The position numbers and the translations under genes were made by a program. DNA of 64,000 bases from Flabesymbios commensalis (taxonomy: Eukaryota > Annelida > Polychaeta > Terebellida > Flabelligeridae). Shown here piece after piece: positions 34,502-46,069 of the stretch (positions within the stretch are counted from its first letter, which is position 1; each line of letters opens with the position of its first letter). The stretch covers positions 34,048,654 to 34,112,653 of the forward strand of contig OZ024902.1 of NCBI GenBank assembly GCA_964017125.1, written 5' to 3'. The notes beneath the pieces were generated by a model. The model saw only the letters and a program-made list of their open reading frames with translations. It had not been told where the DNA came from and did not search any database.

Positions 34502-36100
34502 CTAACAGTTTTGATTATCACCATTCGTTGTAGTGATAACACATATTGTGTAAATTAAATAGATGTATAAATATTTAAGAGCCGATTGTGTAAAATGATG
34601 TTTTCTGTAGGCTGATTGTAATGGATTAGATAGATGGTTATTTTTTATATGAGCTTGCAGCCTATTGGCTACTATATTTTCTAAGATTTTGGAAATGAAA
34701 CTTAAGTTGGATACAGGCCTGTAATTTTTCAGCTCGTTTTTAGGAAGAAATGTTTTTTTCAGTAGTGGTCTTACATGAGCTTCTTTGAAATTTTGAGGAA
34801 ATGTACTAGTTTCCATTGAAATGTTAATTATGTCAGTGATGGGAGTTATTAATATGTCAAGACATACACGCTTGTAGGAATGGGATCAAGATCACATGAT
34901 TTTGACGATGAACTCAAAATAAGCTTTTTAATTTCATCTTCTGACGCACGTTCAAAAACGTTCATTTTAGATCTAATTTCTGGTTTTTGCACTTGTGGAA
35001 TATTATGTACTTTACCTGGAAATTTAGAACGGATAGTTTCAATTTTATCTATAAAATACCTAGAAAAATGATCACAAAGTGATTTTACTGATGTGAATTT
35101 CGGCAGAGCAGGAGGTGGAATTCTATGCAGAATGTTATTTATTGAATTCCAAATATCTGAATGAAACGATTCATAATCAATTATGTTTATTTTTCGATAC
35201 GATATTTTTTGCTCCTTTTCGTCTTACAACAGTCAATGTCTGATATGACCGCCAGATGGTCCTAGAAACCTGCTGCCGAAAAAAACTGATTTGATAGAAT
35301 TAGGAATACGTTTGGTGATTAGCAGATCTAGCCAATGACCATGAACATGAGTTGGAAAATTAACATGTTGCTTGAGATCGAAACATGTGAGTATTTAATT
35401 GAATTTGTTGGTGTATTACATTTGAGTTATCTAGATGTAAATTGAAATTTCCCAATATATACAAATTGTCATGCAGTGAAATTATGTTCTCTAGTAGATC
35501 TTGAAATTCAGCAAAAAAATGACAAGTACCGTTTTGCAGCCTATACAGGCAGACAATGAAACCACTCAGTCTGAACGAATTGTTTCCGATGCGTGCAGAG
35601 ATAGCATCGAACGTTTTAAATGACGGCAGAGGATGAATGTCAGTTTTTAATTGGTCAGACACTAGTATGCCTATACCTCCTCCTGCCCGCTGATCTGCGC
35701 GAGGTTCGTGAAAAAAACGAATACCCAGCTATCGTCGATGTCGTGTCATCATGTTTTAACCATGTTTCTGTCACTTCCACAATGTCCAGATTTTTAGATG
35801 CTACATAATCAGAGAAGACGGCTGTTTTAGGTTGGATAGATCGAACATTCATTGTTGCAATTTTGATTCTGTCATTTGAGGCGGAGGGACCCGGATTTAA
35901 GCTGACATCTCCTGCCAGTAGAAGAAGGATTGCCAATATAAAATATGGTCGAGAAGGTGGTAGTGGAAGTAATTTCCGATTGAAACATACATTTAAAAGA
36001 GGTAATTTTGCTTTGCCCAATTTGGAAAACATGATGTTTGAAAACCTCAGAGTCTATGATAAAGTTTTTTCTCTGTTGATTATTGTTGTATAAGGTATAC
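34502..36100 (-). mobile_element. CR1/L2-like LINE fragment with 2A-like motif, truncated in the RT
   Basis: On the minus strand the frame opens at an ATG at 36032. It carries a basic start, a hydrophobic run (residues about 30-40), then GDVSLNPGP (residues 41-49), and passes into an APE-type endonuclease (KIATMNVRS, TETWLK). A frame change near 35715, at a T-run, shifts to the continuation (FDAISARI, YILGNFNLHLD). The RT start is recognisable near 34700 (NYRPVSNLSFISKILE, LQSAYRKHH). The frame is interrupted again around 35220-35260. Sequence stops resembling RT near 34570, so the 3' part is lost. This is unusual, since LINE copies normally lose the 5' end. Motif style fits the CR1/L2 group. 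Confidence 0.88.
35886..35912 (-). other. 2A-like ribosome-skipping motif in LINE ORF
   Basis: Encodes GDVSLNPGP, matching the 2A consensus D(V/I)ExNPGP except for Ser in place of Glu. It follows a hydrophobic, signal-like stretch and precedes the endonuclease. In known CR1/L2-type LINEs of sea urchin and other invertebrates, 2A-like motifs sit at this position and can separate an N-terminal peptide from the rest of the protein. Activity of this variant is not known from sequence. Confidence 0.75.
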
Positions 36101-36109
36101 TTGAACAAC

Positions 36110-37400
36110 CTAGGGTGGGTGTGAAAGTATCATCCTTAGGCAATTTTCATAAATTCAAGATGGCCGCCCAAATGGCTTTCGCTAAAGAAATTCTACTACA
36201 TAGGCCTCTAGTTATGCTGCTAGAGAAACATGCAATACATCTAAATAGAGGATTTGGAATATGCTCTATTGGAATTTATATTGAAATAGATACGATAGCT
36301 GCATAATTGTTACTTTTAGAGTTATTGATCATGTTATGATGTTTATATATATATTGTATGTATATAGATATATACGTATTTTATGTATAGACACAGTCAA
36401 CTTGTCAGCACCATAGTCGATGACATTGTAGTGGACCTTCCTTTTATTTGTTTTCACATACACATTTAAAGTATTTTCAGCTTTGTTTGCGTTTTTAGAA
36501 GCTATTTGCATAATTAGCCCTAATTAGTATACACAGATGAGTCTATCTACGTTGCCAAAACTGAAGGTAGCAAGCGGGTGGGGTTTGTTATCCAGCATTT
36601 CTCGCATGAATATACTGTTTGAAAGAGCGAATCTAGAAAGTGTATTTATTTTCTTACATACGTCTTTATAATCGTAATCCTCACTATAAGGCATCCTGAA
36701 CTATGCGCCAATACTTAGATAATTATAGGCCTATATGATATGTTAATGTGCAAATTCCACCATAATTAGCATATTCATCTCTTTTGAGAGCATAACATCA
36801 CAGAACATATTTGCTACAGTTCATCATGTTCATTATTGAGATCGAAGTAAAACGATGTGAATATTTAAAGTTCATAATTATCTTCTCATTAATTTGCTCA
36901 CATCCGGGTGACATTGAATGTGTGTACCATTGACACCAACCTGTGGTCACTAGCTTACACAGAATATATATTTTACTGCCGTGATTTTTTTTCTATTAAT
37001 TAGCTACACTTTATAAAATCACATTTTCTAGTACCACTGATGTATAAGATATAATGCCCAAAATCACGTATTATCTTAATAAGTTATGAGATACCAACAG
37101 TGTTATGTGTAAAATTAAAACCAATTTCTAGCATTTTGGTAAAAAATTATATTTAAAACAGACTCGGCGCATCTAACAATTTTGTTTTACGCCACTATAT
37201 GCAGCACTACCTGATATATACTAGTATTATAAACATTTAGTCATTTTGTTAAAGTACAATTATGTGTTATTTCACATGTTTAACTAACAGCCCTTGATTT
37301 TTATGGTGGGGGGGGGGATACGATTACTAAATAATGTTAGCAAATCAATTTCTAATTACACACATAGTAATAACTTTACTATAATATTATGTAAAATACA
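36110..37400. other. no gene seen
   Basis: AT-rich sequence with no recognised exon. A G-run sits near 37306. Confidence 0.45.
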
Positions 37401-37439
37401 ATACTCTGATTCAGAAACAAGTGAAATGAACAAGTAGTG

Positions 37440-38290
37440 GGTATTATTTTATGTTAATTTAGGTTAAAGTTAGTGTGATATAAACTGGTATTATAATATT
37501 GTTATTTTCTGACATTATACCTTTATAATCTAAATCTAGGCTATAGTGTCATATGATGACATTGTTGTATTATAATCTGTCATAAATGCAACGTTGTTTT
37601 TACCTATTTTTATAATACAATGTCAATATATCAACAATTAAAAATATATGCGACCTTAAAATGTCTAAAATAGCAAATAATCTTATAGAGTCGATGTATT
37701 CTACATTGTGATATGATATCATATACATCATAGTTATATTGCCATTATAATTATGGTTTAATATCCTGACCTTATGGCGTCCTATTCTGACAACTGAGTG
37801 GCATGTAGGCCTACTGGTTGACAACCTAATAGCTATCATATGGTAACATTAAAATGTCTTTTGGTGTGGTATATTCAATTTATAGTGCCATATACGACAT
37901 TACAGCGACTCATTATTTTATATTAGAATGTCATACTCTAATATCCAAACATATTAATGTTGGCATAAAAGTATGTTGATAATAAATTAAAACATCATTG
38001 TAATAATATATATAAAAAGACTTACATTGTCAATAGTGTCATGCAGTGTCAATTTTAAAATTATGATGACATGACATTCCGATGGCAATATGCTTAATAA
38101 AACAGTATAGGCCTAACCTGATATCTTAATATACCTTTTGATCCTGACAAGACACTGTGATATCCTGATACTATAGTTTTGGCTTCTATCGTGGTAACTA
38201 CAATTTTTCATATGACGTGTATGGAGGTGTGGAATGACGTGTGTTGACAGGCTGTTAAAGTTTTGGCCTACATTTTATAAACTGTCATTG
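37440..38290. repeat. degenerate AT-rich repeats around CTGACATTATA motifs
   Basis: Loose recurrences of strings such as TATCCTGACACTATAGTGTCAT are scattered here. A similar style of sequence resumes at 56325-56560, just beyond the 3' end of the downstream LINE. This suggests the LINE integrated within an old minisatellite-like tract. The units are too diverged to measure a period by eye. Confidence 0.4.
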
Positions 38291-38398
38291 TTATAGCAAT
38301 ATATTCACTTCTAGAATCTTTGTAAACTCACAAGGATTAAGAATGTATATACTTTTGAAAGTAGTCTTGCTACTCTTAAGACTGAATTGCTACAGGTT

Positions 38399-39070
38399 AT
38401 GGATGATAAAATAGAGGCTGTAAATACGGAGATTAAAGGAAGAATAGAGCCATTGGATAAGAAATTTCTAGAGTTGGAGAAACGAGTGAAGGACGTAGAA
38501 GAATATTGTAAGACGAAAACAGAGGAAGGGGCGGCCATCATCCAAGAGGAGAGTGTACAACACCTAAGTGAAGTGACTGACAGACAAGCTCAACTTAAAC
38601 GATTGGAGTATCGTACACTAGACCAGGAGGCACGTGGCCGTAGAAATAATGTGTTGATTTTCAATTTAGAGGAGGAGGATGACGAGGACCCTGCTACCAA
38701 ACTACAGAAATTCATTCAAACGAAATCGAGCGTGACTGATGACGTAGCAGTACAGCGTGCACATGGTATGGGTCGTGCGAAGAGGAGAGATGGCAAGCCG
38801 CGGGCTTTAACAGCCTGCCTCTGGGACTACCCAGATGTTGATCAGCTGTTGCGGAATGCCACGAAATTGAAAGGTTCTCGTTATGGGTTAAGTCGTGACT
38901 ATCCAGAAACAATTAGAAGGGCACGTGCCCGTCTTGAGCCTGAACGAAGAGCTGCTCGCAGGGACAACAAGAAAGCGACAATTGCCTACCCAGCCAAGCT
39001 TGTCGTCGACGGCACGGTCACTCGTGATGAATTTCCGGATTGGACCACAGTATTGTACTCTCGTGACTAG
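38399..39070 (+). CDS. LINE ORF1 protein (RNA-binding, L1 ORF1-like)
   Basis: An intact frame of 223 codons from the ATG at 38399 to TAG at 39068. An in-frame TTG at 38387 and open sequence back to 38315 leave room for a longer natural start. Residues 1-70 are rich in Glu, Lys and Leu heptads (coiled coil). The middle, from RNNVLIFNLEEE to KPRALTACLWDY, has the RRM-like RNP features of L1-type ORF1 proteins (IFNL; RAHGMG; KPR). The basic end (RRARARLEPERRAARRDNKK, then KLVVDGTVTR) matches the C-terminal domain. Such proteins trimerise and coat the LINE RNA. No zinc knuckle is seen. Confidence 0.85.
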   Translation: MDDKIEAVNTEIKGRIEPLDKKFLELEKRVKDVEEYCKTKTEEGAAIIQEESVQHLSEVTDRQAQLKRLEYRTLDQEARGRRNNVLIFNLEEEDDEDPATKLQKFIQTKSSVTDDVAVQRAHGMGRAKRRDGKPRALTACLWDYPDVDQLLRNATKLKGSRYGLSRDYPETIRRARARLEPERRAARRDNKKATIAYPAKLVVDGTVTRDEFPDWTTVLYSRD

Positions 39071-39091
39071 GGGAGGGGGAGGGCACATTCA

Positions 39092-42000
39092 GTGTATCGC
39101 CAAGTAGACTCATTAAAAATAGCCGTATGGAATGTGAGAGGACTGGTGAGTAAGCGTAATTATAAATTAAAAGACCCACATTTTATACAGAGGTTACAAG
39201 AAAATGATATATTTATGTTGTGTGAAACTTGGAAAAACGATAATAGTGTTATGAATATACCTGGTTATGAATATGTTGCATTACATCGAAAACGACACCC
39301 TAGAGCTCTGGTGGTATTGCCATATACTACAGAGAGTACATGGCTAAATATGTAACAATATTAAAATCAAGTGGTGATTGTTTACAATGGGTAAAAATTA
39401 ACAAAGGCTTTTATTCGGGAGATAAAGATATTTTATTATGCATGTGTTATGCAGTACCTTTAAATTCTAGAGTAGGTGGGACATGTAGTATATTTGAGTG
39501 TTTATCAAATGATTTATTAGACTTTACAAACACTTTGAGAATTTGTATGTACCGTTTATCGCGGGTGATTTTATTGCACGAACTCGAGATGAAAACGAAA
39601 TTGTAATACTATCTGATGATGAAAATTTCACTGAAATACCAATAAGAATTTCTTCTGACAAGAAACCTTTGAATTCTAGTGGTACCGAATTGATAGAATT
39701 TTGTAAAGAGACTGGCTTTGCACTTTTAAATGGAAGAGTTGGAATAGATAAAAATGTAGTATAATTTACATGTTTTAACTATAATGGTAGCAGTGTAGTA
39801 GACTATATGCTATGTAGTGCCAGTGATTTTTACTTAGTGAACGATTTTGTAGTTCACCCTTCAAGTGTATATTCTGATCACTCACTTATTCAATGTACCA
39901 TAAATATACAGAAACCTGCTAATATTCCCAAACGTGAAGCAGTGAAAGTTAAAAAATATACATGGGATCCAAATAGTAAAGATGAGTTTATAGAGCGCTT
40001 GCAGGATGAAAGTACACTGGAGAAAATGGCCAACTTGTTCTCGGACGCGGAAGACTCACCCAGTGAGCAATCCGTGAATGATTTGATAGAAAGTTTTACA
40101 AATTTGATACAGGAACATGCTGACCCATTATTTTCTCACACTACAGTAATTACCGATTCACCTCGTTCTGATAAAACCTGTAATGTTAATTGGATGTCTG
40201 ATGAATGTTTAATTTAAAGAAGGAATTTTTAAGTTGTTTAAATGGTTTTCGAAACATAAAAACTGATGAACTACGTAAAAAAATGGTGAAGGCGCGATTC
40301 AAATATTCATCTTGTGCAAGGAAATGCAGATATGATCATGATAGACATATAACACTTAGACTTCAACAAACAGAGAAGAGTAATATTAGAGAATTTTGGA
40401 AGATTTTACAACCCAAAAATAAAAATAGATCTGAAAATGCATGTTCATTAACCTTGAATGACTTTGGTAAGTACTTTAAGACACTAGGACACCCTGACGA
40501 TGTTGTATATATAGCAGACGATGATGTTTATGAATATTTACGTAGCTATAATGATGGTAACGTTGAAGTGTTGTATGAAGAGTTGAATTATTCTATTACA
40601 ACTGAGGAAACGATAAATGCTATAAAAGGTTTAAAATATGGTAAAAGTGCTGGACCAGACATGCTGATAAATGAATTTTATATAAACGCATGTGGAGCAT
40701 TAACGGATAAGCTTACATTACTCTTCAACATTGTTCTCAATAGTGGTTATTTCCCAAACAAATGGACAGAGGTTGTTATCGTGCCAATTCACAAAAAAAG
40801 GAGTAAAACTTTAGTAGATAACTACAGAGGTGTTACGTTATTAAGTACTTTAGGTAAGCTGTTTACGAGATTACTAAACAACAGGCTTTCATTTTGGGCT
40901 GATACTTACAGTATTCTAATTGAAGAACAGTACGGGCTCAGAAGCGGTCGCTCAACTGTGGACAGCATATTTGTCTTAAATAGTTTATTGAATTTAGCCT
41001 TAAGTAAAGGTGAAAATATTTATTGTTCTTTTATTGACTTTCGTAAAGCCTTCGATTACCTAAACCGAGATTGTTTATGGTATAAAATGCTTCATAATGG
41101 TATACGTGGTAAAATAATTGATATGATACGAAGTATGTACAGTGAAGTTAAATCCAGAGTCAAATATTTAGGAAGGCCATCGGAAGATTTCCATACTTAC
41201 TTGGGAGTACGACAGGGAGAAAGTTCGTCTCCATTTTTATTTTCTTTATATGTTAACGACTTAAAATAAAATTTAGTGGATAGAGGTTTAGAAGGTGTTA
41301 GCATTGACGACTTTAAATTGTGTTTGCTTTTGTATGCTAATGATTCTATTATTATATCGAGTAATAAAAAAGAGTTACAGAATAGTTTAGATATTTTACA
41401 CGATTACTGTCAAGAATGACATCCATATGTAAATGTACAAAAAACGAAAATTATTGTATTTAGAAAGGGAGGGCGCTTGTCAATGAATGATTTCTGGTTT
41501 TATGGTGATTTTTTAATAGAAGTAGTGGACTCTTTTCAATATTTAGGCCTGAAATTGTCATACACTGGAAAATTCTCATGTGCACAACAAGATTTAGCCA
41601 GCAAAGGTCTGAGAGCAATATACGCCTTACGTAATAATGTCTCGCAATTAGTCGACCCAGATGTGAATATGTTGTTAAATTTGTTTGATAAAATGGTGAC
41701 ACCAGTGTTGTCTTATGGCTGTGAAGTGTGGGGGTTTCACACTGCATCAGCTATAGAAAAAGTTCATTTAAAATTTTGTAAGTTGGTGTTAAAGGTTTCA
41801 AAATCAACATGCAATGAAATGATATATGGCGAGCTAGAAAGATATCCTTTAATTATAGAGAGAAAAGTTAAAAAAATTTCATATTGGTTGAAAATTGTTC
41901 ATAATGAATCAAGTCTACTTGTACAGAAAGTTTATTCATTAATGTATGTGGCCGTAACCCGAAATGCTATGTTGGAAAACTGGGCATCACTAGTCAGAAA

Positions 42001-42477
42001 ACTATTATGCAGCATAGCATGTAACGAAGTGTGGTTACAGCAAAGTGTATCAAATAGACATTCATTCCTTAGGCAATGTAAACAAAGACTACGAGACATT
42101 TACATTCAAAATTGGTCGGAGTTTATAAATTTAAAATCAAGTTGTTTACTCTACAAAAATTTCCATGTTGATTTTAAACTGTCTAAATATTTGATTCTTG
42201 TAAATGCGAAGAAGCATCGACTCGCACTCACCAAATTTAGACTCAAAAACCATAAATTACCAAATATTGTTAAGGAAAGGGGCGGGCTCGTTTACCATAA
42301 AACGAAAGGTTATGTGACACATGTGATACATTAGGCGATGAATACCACTGTATATTTGAATGTATAAAGACTGAACATATTAGACACATTCTACTTGACT
42401 ATTATATACAAAATCCATGCATGTACAAATTCATAAACTTTTATCAAGCGAAAATCAAATGGTCATTAGAAAATTAG
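39092..42477 (+). pseudogene. LINE ORF2, broken endonuclease and reverse transcriptase
   Basis: Begins 21 bp after ORF1 (first sense codon seen is GTG at 39092; no ATG is required if translation is coupled). It encodes an APE endonuclease (KIAVWNVRGL, CETWKN, then AGDFIART and YSDHSLI) and an RT (GKSAGPD, RGVTLLSTLGKL, QYGLRSGRSTVDS, SFIDFRKAFDYLNRD, GVRQGESSSPFLF). The RT active-site motif reads YAND instead of YADD. A C-terminal cysteine motif (LCDTCD, then HCIFEC) lies near 42312-42367. Breaks: frameshifts near 39310, 39545, 40210 and 42310; stops at about 39762, 41267 and 41417. The frame ends at TAG 42475-42477. Confidence 0.92.
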
Positions 42478-42479
42478 CT

Positions 42480-42488
42480 AAATTTGTT
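42480..42488. repeat. left 9-bp target site duplication
   Basis: AAATTTGTT, identical to 56143-56151. It lies just after the LINE ORF2 stop and marks the left edge of the large inserted element. Confidence 0.8.
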
Positions 42489-43004
42489 GGCCGGGTCTAT
42501 TTGCCCCGTCACGGGGCCCACAAGGCAAGACAAGTGTGTTGGATAACCCGTGACGGGGCAAATAACAGTTAAATGCTCTTCCATGTCCCGTGACGGGGCG
42601 TGGAACCGCTGATTTTGTGCCTTCCATACACCGTGGCGGCCAAAATAAAGGAAAATTAGAGTTATACAGCCCGCTGCGGTGTATGCAAGATAATTAAAGT
42701 GTCCTTGGGCACCCCGTGAATGATGTAACGAGGTTTCTTATTGGTTGTCAAAAGAAGCATTAAATTGGGTCCATTCGACTAGCACAATAAATATGTTCGC
42801 ATTTCTAATTTTCAAAAGCAACTACATCGATTAGTGAGTATGTTCCATCTGGCACTCCGAGGCCGACAGGCATGTACATCGATCATGAGATCATCCACAG
42901 TTACTCATCATGCAGCCCCGTGGGGCCAATGCACAGGTCCACATCTTAGTGTAGGGAGCGTTTGATATTCAATTCGAAATAAACATATGCAGTGTGTAGC
43001 GAGC

Positions 43005-46000
43005 CCCGCCTGAGAGAGGAGGTTTACCCAGTGTGCAGTGAGCCCCTCATCCCTCATGAGAAAGGAGGTTTACCTAGTGTGCAGTGGGCCCTTCATCCCT
43101 CTTGAGAGAGGAGGTTTACTCAGTGTGTAGTGGGCCCTTCAGCCCTCTTGAGAGAGGCGGTTTGCCCGGTGTGCAGTGGGCCCCTCACCCCTCCTGGAAG
43201 AGGAGGTTTACCCAGTGTTTAGTGGGCCCTTCATCCCTCTTGAGAGAGGAGGCTCATACCTACTGTGCAGTGGGCCATTCATCCCTCTTGAGAGAGGAGG
43301 TTTACCCAGTGTGCAATGAGCCCTTCATTCCTCTTGAGAGAGGAGGTTTACCCAGTGTGCAGTGGGCCCATCCTACCTCTTGAGAGAAGAGGTTTATTCC
43401 TACTGTGCAATGGGCCTTCCGTCCCTCCTGAGACAGGATATTTACCCAGTGTACAGTAGGCCCCTCCTCCCTCCTGAGAGAGGATGCTTACCTAGTGTGC
43501 AGTGGGCCCCTCATCCCTCTTGAGAGAGGAGGCTCATACCTACTATGCAGTGGGCCCTTCATCCCTCTTGAGAGAGAAGGTTTACCCAGTGTGCAATGGG
43601 CCCTTCATCCCTCCTGAGAGAGAAGGTTTACCCAGTGTGCAGTGAGGCCCTCCTCACTCTTGAGAGAGGAGGTTTATACCTACTGTGCAGTGGGCCCTTT
43701 ATGCCTCTTGAGAGAGGAGGTTTACCCAGTGTGCAATGGGCCCTTCATCTCTCTTTAGAGAGAAGGTTTACCCAGTGTGCAGTGGGCCCCTCCTCCCTCT
43801 TGAGAGAGGAGGTTTATACCTACTGTGCAGTGGGCCCTTCATCCCTCTTGCTAGAGGAGATTTACCCAGCGTGCAGTGGGCCCTTCGTCCCTCTTGAGAG
43901 CGGAGGTTTACCCAGTGTGTAGCGAGCCCCTCATCCCTCCTGAGAGAGGAGGTTTACCCAGTGTGCTGTGGGCCCCTCCTCCCTCCTGAGAGAGGATGCT
44001 TACCTGGTGTGCAGTGGGCCCCTCATCCCTCCTGAGAGATGAGGTATACCTAGTGTGCAGTGGGCCCCTCATCCCTCCTGAGAGAGGAGATTTACCTGGT
44101 GTGCAGTGGGCCCTTAATTCATCCCTCTTAAGAGAGGAGGTTTACCTAGTGTGCAGTGGGCCCTTCATCACTCCTGAGAGAGGAGGTTTACCCAGTGTGC
44201 AGTGGGCCCCTCATCCCTCTTGAGAGAGGAGGCTTATACCTACTATGCAGTGGGCCCTTCATCCCTCTTGAGAGAGGAGGTTTACCCAGTGTGCAATGGG
44301 CCCTTCATTCCTCTTGAGAGAGGAGGTTTACCCAGTGTGCAGTGGGCCCATCCTCCCTCGTGAGAGAGGAGGTTTATTCTTACTGTGCAATGGGCCCTCC
44401 GTCCCTCTTGAGACAGGAGATTTACCCAGTGTGCAGTAGGTCCCTCCTCCCTTCTGAGAGAGGATGCTTACCTAGTGTGCAGTGGGCCCCTCATCCCTCC
44501 TGAGAGAGGAGATTTACCTGGTGTGCAGTGGGCCCTTAATTCATCCCTCTTGAGAGAGGAGGTTTACCTAGTGTGCAGTGGGCCCTTCATCACTCCTGAG
44601 AGAGGAGGTTTACCCAGTGTGCAGTGGGCCCCTCATCCCTCTTGAGAGAGGAGGCTTATACCTACTATGCAGTGGGCCCTTCATCCCTCTTGAGAGAGGA
44701 GGTTTACCCAGTGTGCAATGGGCCCTTCATTCCTCTTGAGAGAGGAGGTTTACCCAGTGTGCAGTGGGCCCATCCTCCCTCGTGAGAGAGGAGGTTTATT
44801 CTTACTGTGCAATGGGCCCTCCGTCCCTCTTGAGACAGGAGATTTACCCAGTGTGCAGTAGGTCCCTCCTCCCTTCTGAGAGAGGATGCTTACCTAGTGT
44901 GCAGTGGGCCCCTCATCCCTCCTGAAAGAGGAGGTTTACCTAGTGTGCAGTGGGCCCCTCATCCCTCCTGAAAGAGGAGATTTACCCAGTGTGCAGTAGG
45001 TCCCTCCTCCCTCCTGAGAGAGGATGCTTACCTAGTGTGCAGTGGGCCCCTCATCCCTCCTGAGAGAGGAGGTTTACCTAGTGTGCAGTGGGCCCTTAAT
45101 TCATCTCTCTTGAGAGCGGAGGTTTACCTAGTGTGCAGTGGGTCCTTCATCACTCCTGAGAGAGGAGGTTTACCCAGTGTGCAGTGGGCCCCTGATCCCT
45201 CCTGAAAGAGGAGATTTACCCAGTGTGCAGTAGGTCCCTCCTCCCTTCTGAGAGAGGATGCTTACCTAGTGTGCAGTGGGCCCCTCATCCCTCCTGAAAG
45301 AGGAGGTTTACCTAGTGTGCAGTGGGCCCCTCATCCCTCCTGAAAGAGGAGATTTACCCAGTGTGCAGTAGGTCCCTCCTCCCTCCTGAGAGAGGAGGTT
45401 TACCCAGTGTGCAGTGGGCCCCTCATCCCTCCTGAGAGAGGAGGTTTACCCAGTGTGCAGTGGGCCCTTCATCTCTCTTGAGAGAGGAGGCTTATACTTA
45501 CTGTGCAGTGGGCCCTTCATCCCTCTTGAGAGAGGAGGTTTACCCAGTGTGCAGTGAGCCCCTCATCCCTCCTGAGAAAGGAGGTTTACCCAGTGTGCAG
45601 TGGGCCCTTAATTCATCTCTCTTGAGAGCGGAGGTTTGCCTAGTGTGCAGTGGGCCTTTCATCACTCCTGAGAGAGGAGGTTTACCCAGTGTGCAGTGGG
45701 CCCCTGATCCCTGACTGGCCCTGAAAGATGAGGTTTACCCAGTGTGGAACCAGCCCCTCATCCATCCTAAGGATGAGGTTTAGCCGGTGTGCATTGGGCC
45801 TCTCATTCCTCCTAATAGATGAGGTGTACCTAGCGTGTAGTGGGCCCCTCATCCCTTCTGAGAGATAAGGTTTTAGTCAGTGTGCAGCGATCCCTCATCC
45901 ATCCTGAAGATGAGATTTAGCCGGCAGTGTGCAGTGAGCCCCTCATCCATAACTGGGCCTGAAAGATGAGGTTCATCCAGTGTGTAGCGAGCCTTTCACT

Positions 46001-46050
46001 CTCTCAGGGTGAAGTTTACACAGTGTGTAGTGAGCCCCTCATCCCCAAGA
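43005..46050 (+). repeat. array A, 45-bp tandem repeats
   Basis: About 65 units close to GAGGTTTACCCAGTGTGCAG followed by TGGGCCCCTCATCCCTCCTG and AGAGA. Length variants of 48-51 bp carry CATACCTAC. A higher-order duplication of about 420 bp is visible (44097 and 44517 share the CTTAATTCATCCCTCTT variant). As 45 is divisible by 3, a 15-residue repeat frame (GPSSLLREEVYPVCS-like) stays open for long stretches. It is interrupted often and I do not call it coding. Confidence 0.93.
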
Positions 46051-46069
46051 GATGAGATTCTCAGATTTC

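Larger units (their letters stand above)
38315..42479 (+). mobile_element. near full-length APE-type LINE, 5' and coding part
   Basis: A two-ORF non-LTR retrotransposon. ORF1 (38399-39070) is intact and ORF2 (39092-42477) is broken. The frame is open upstream of the ORF1 ATG back to 38315, so the 5' end may be truncated near there. The element is interrupted two bases after the ORF2 stop by a 13.65 kb insertion and continues at 56143 with a 3' UTR ending in AATAAA and ATT repeats. Clade is uncertain: motifs resemble jockey/I-type elements, while ORF1 resembles L1-type ORF1. Confidence 0.92.

Noticed and set aside
43084-45714. Repeated GPSSLLREEVYPVCS-like peptide frames
   Set aside because: A by-product of a 45-bp unit (divisible by 3). 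The frame is broken by many length variants, has no start context, and the array is mirrored by a non-open inverted copy.
43005-46050. Regular repeats that could suggest a CRISPR array
   Set aside because: Units are contiguous with no unique spacers, lie in animal nuclear DNA next to a LINE, and are mirrored by an inverted array.
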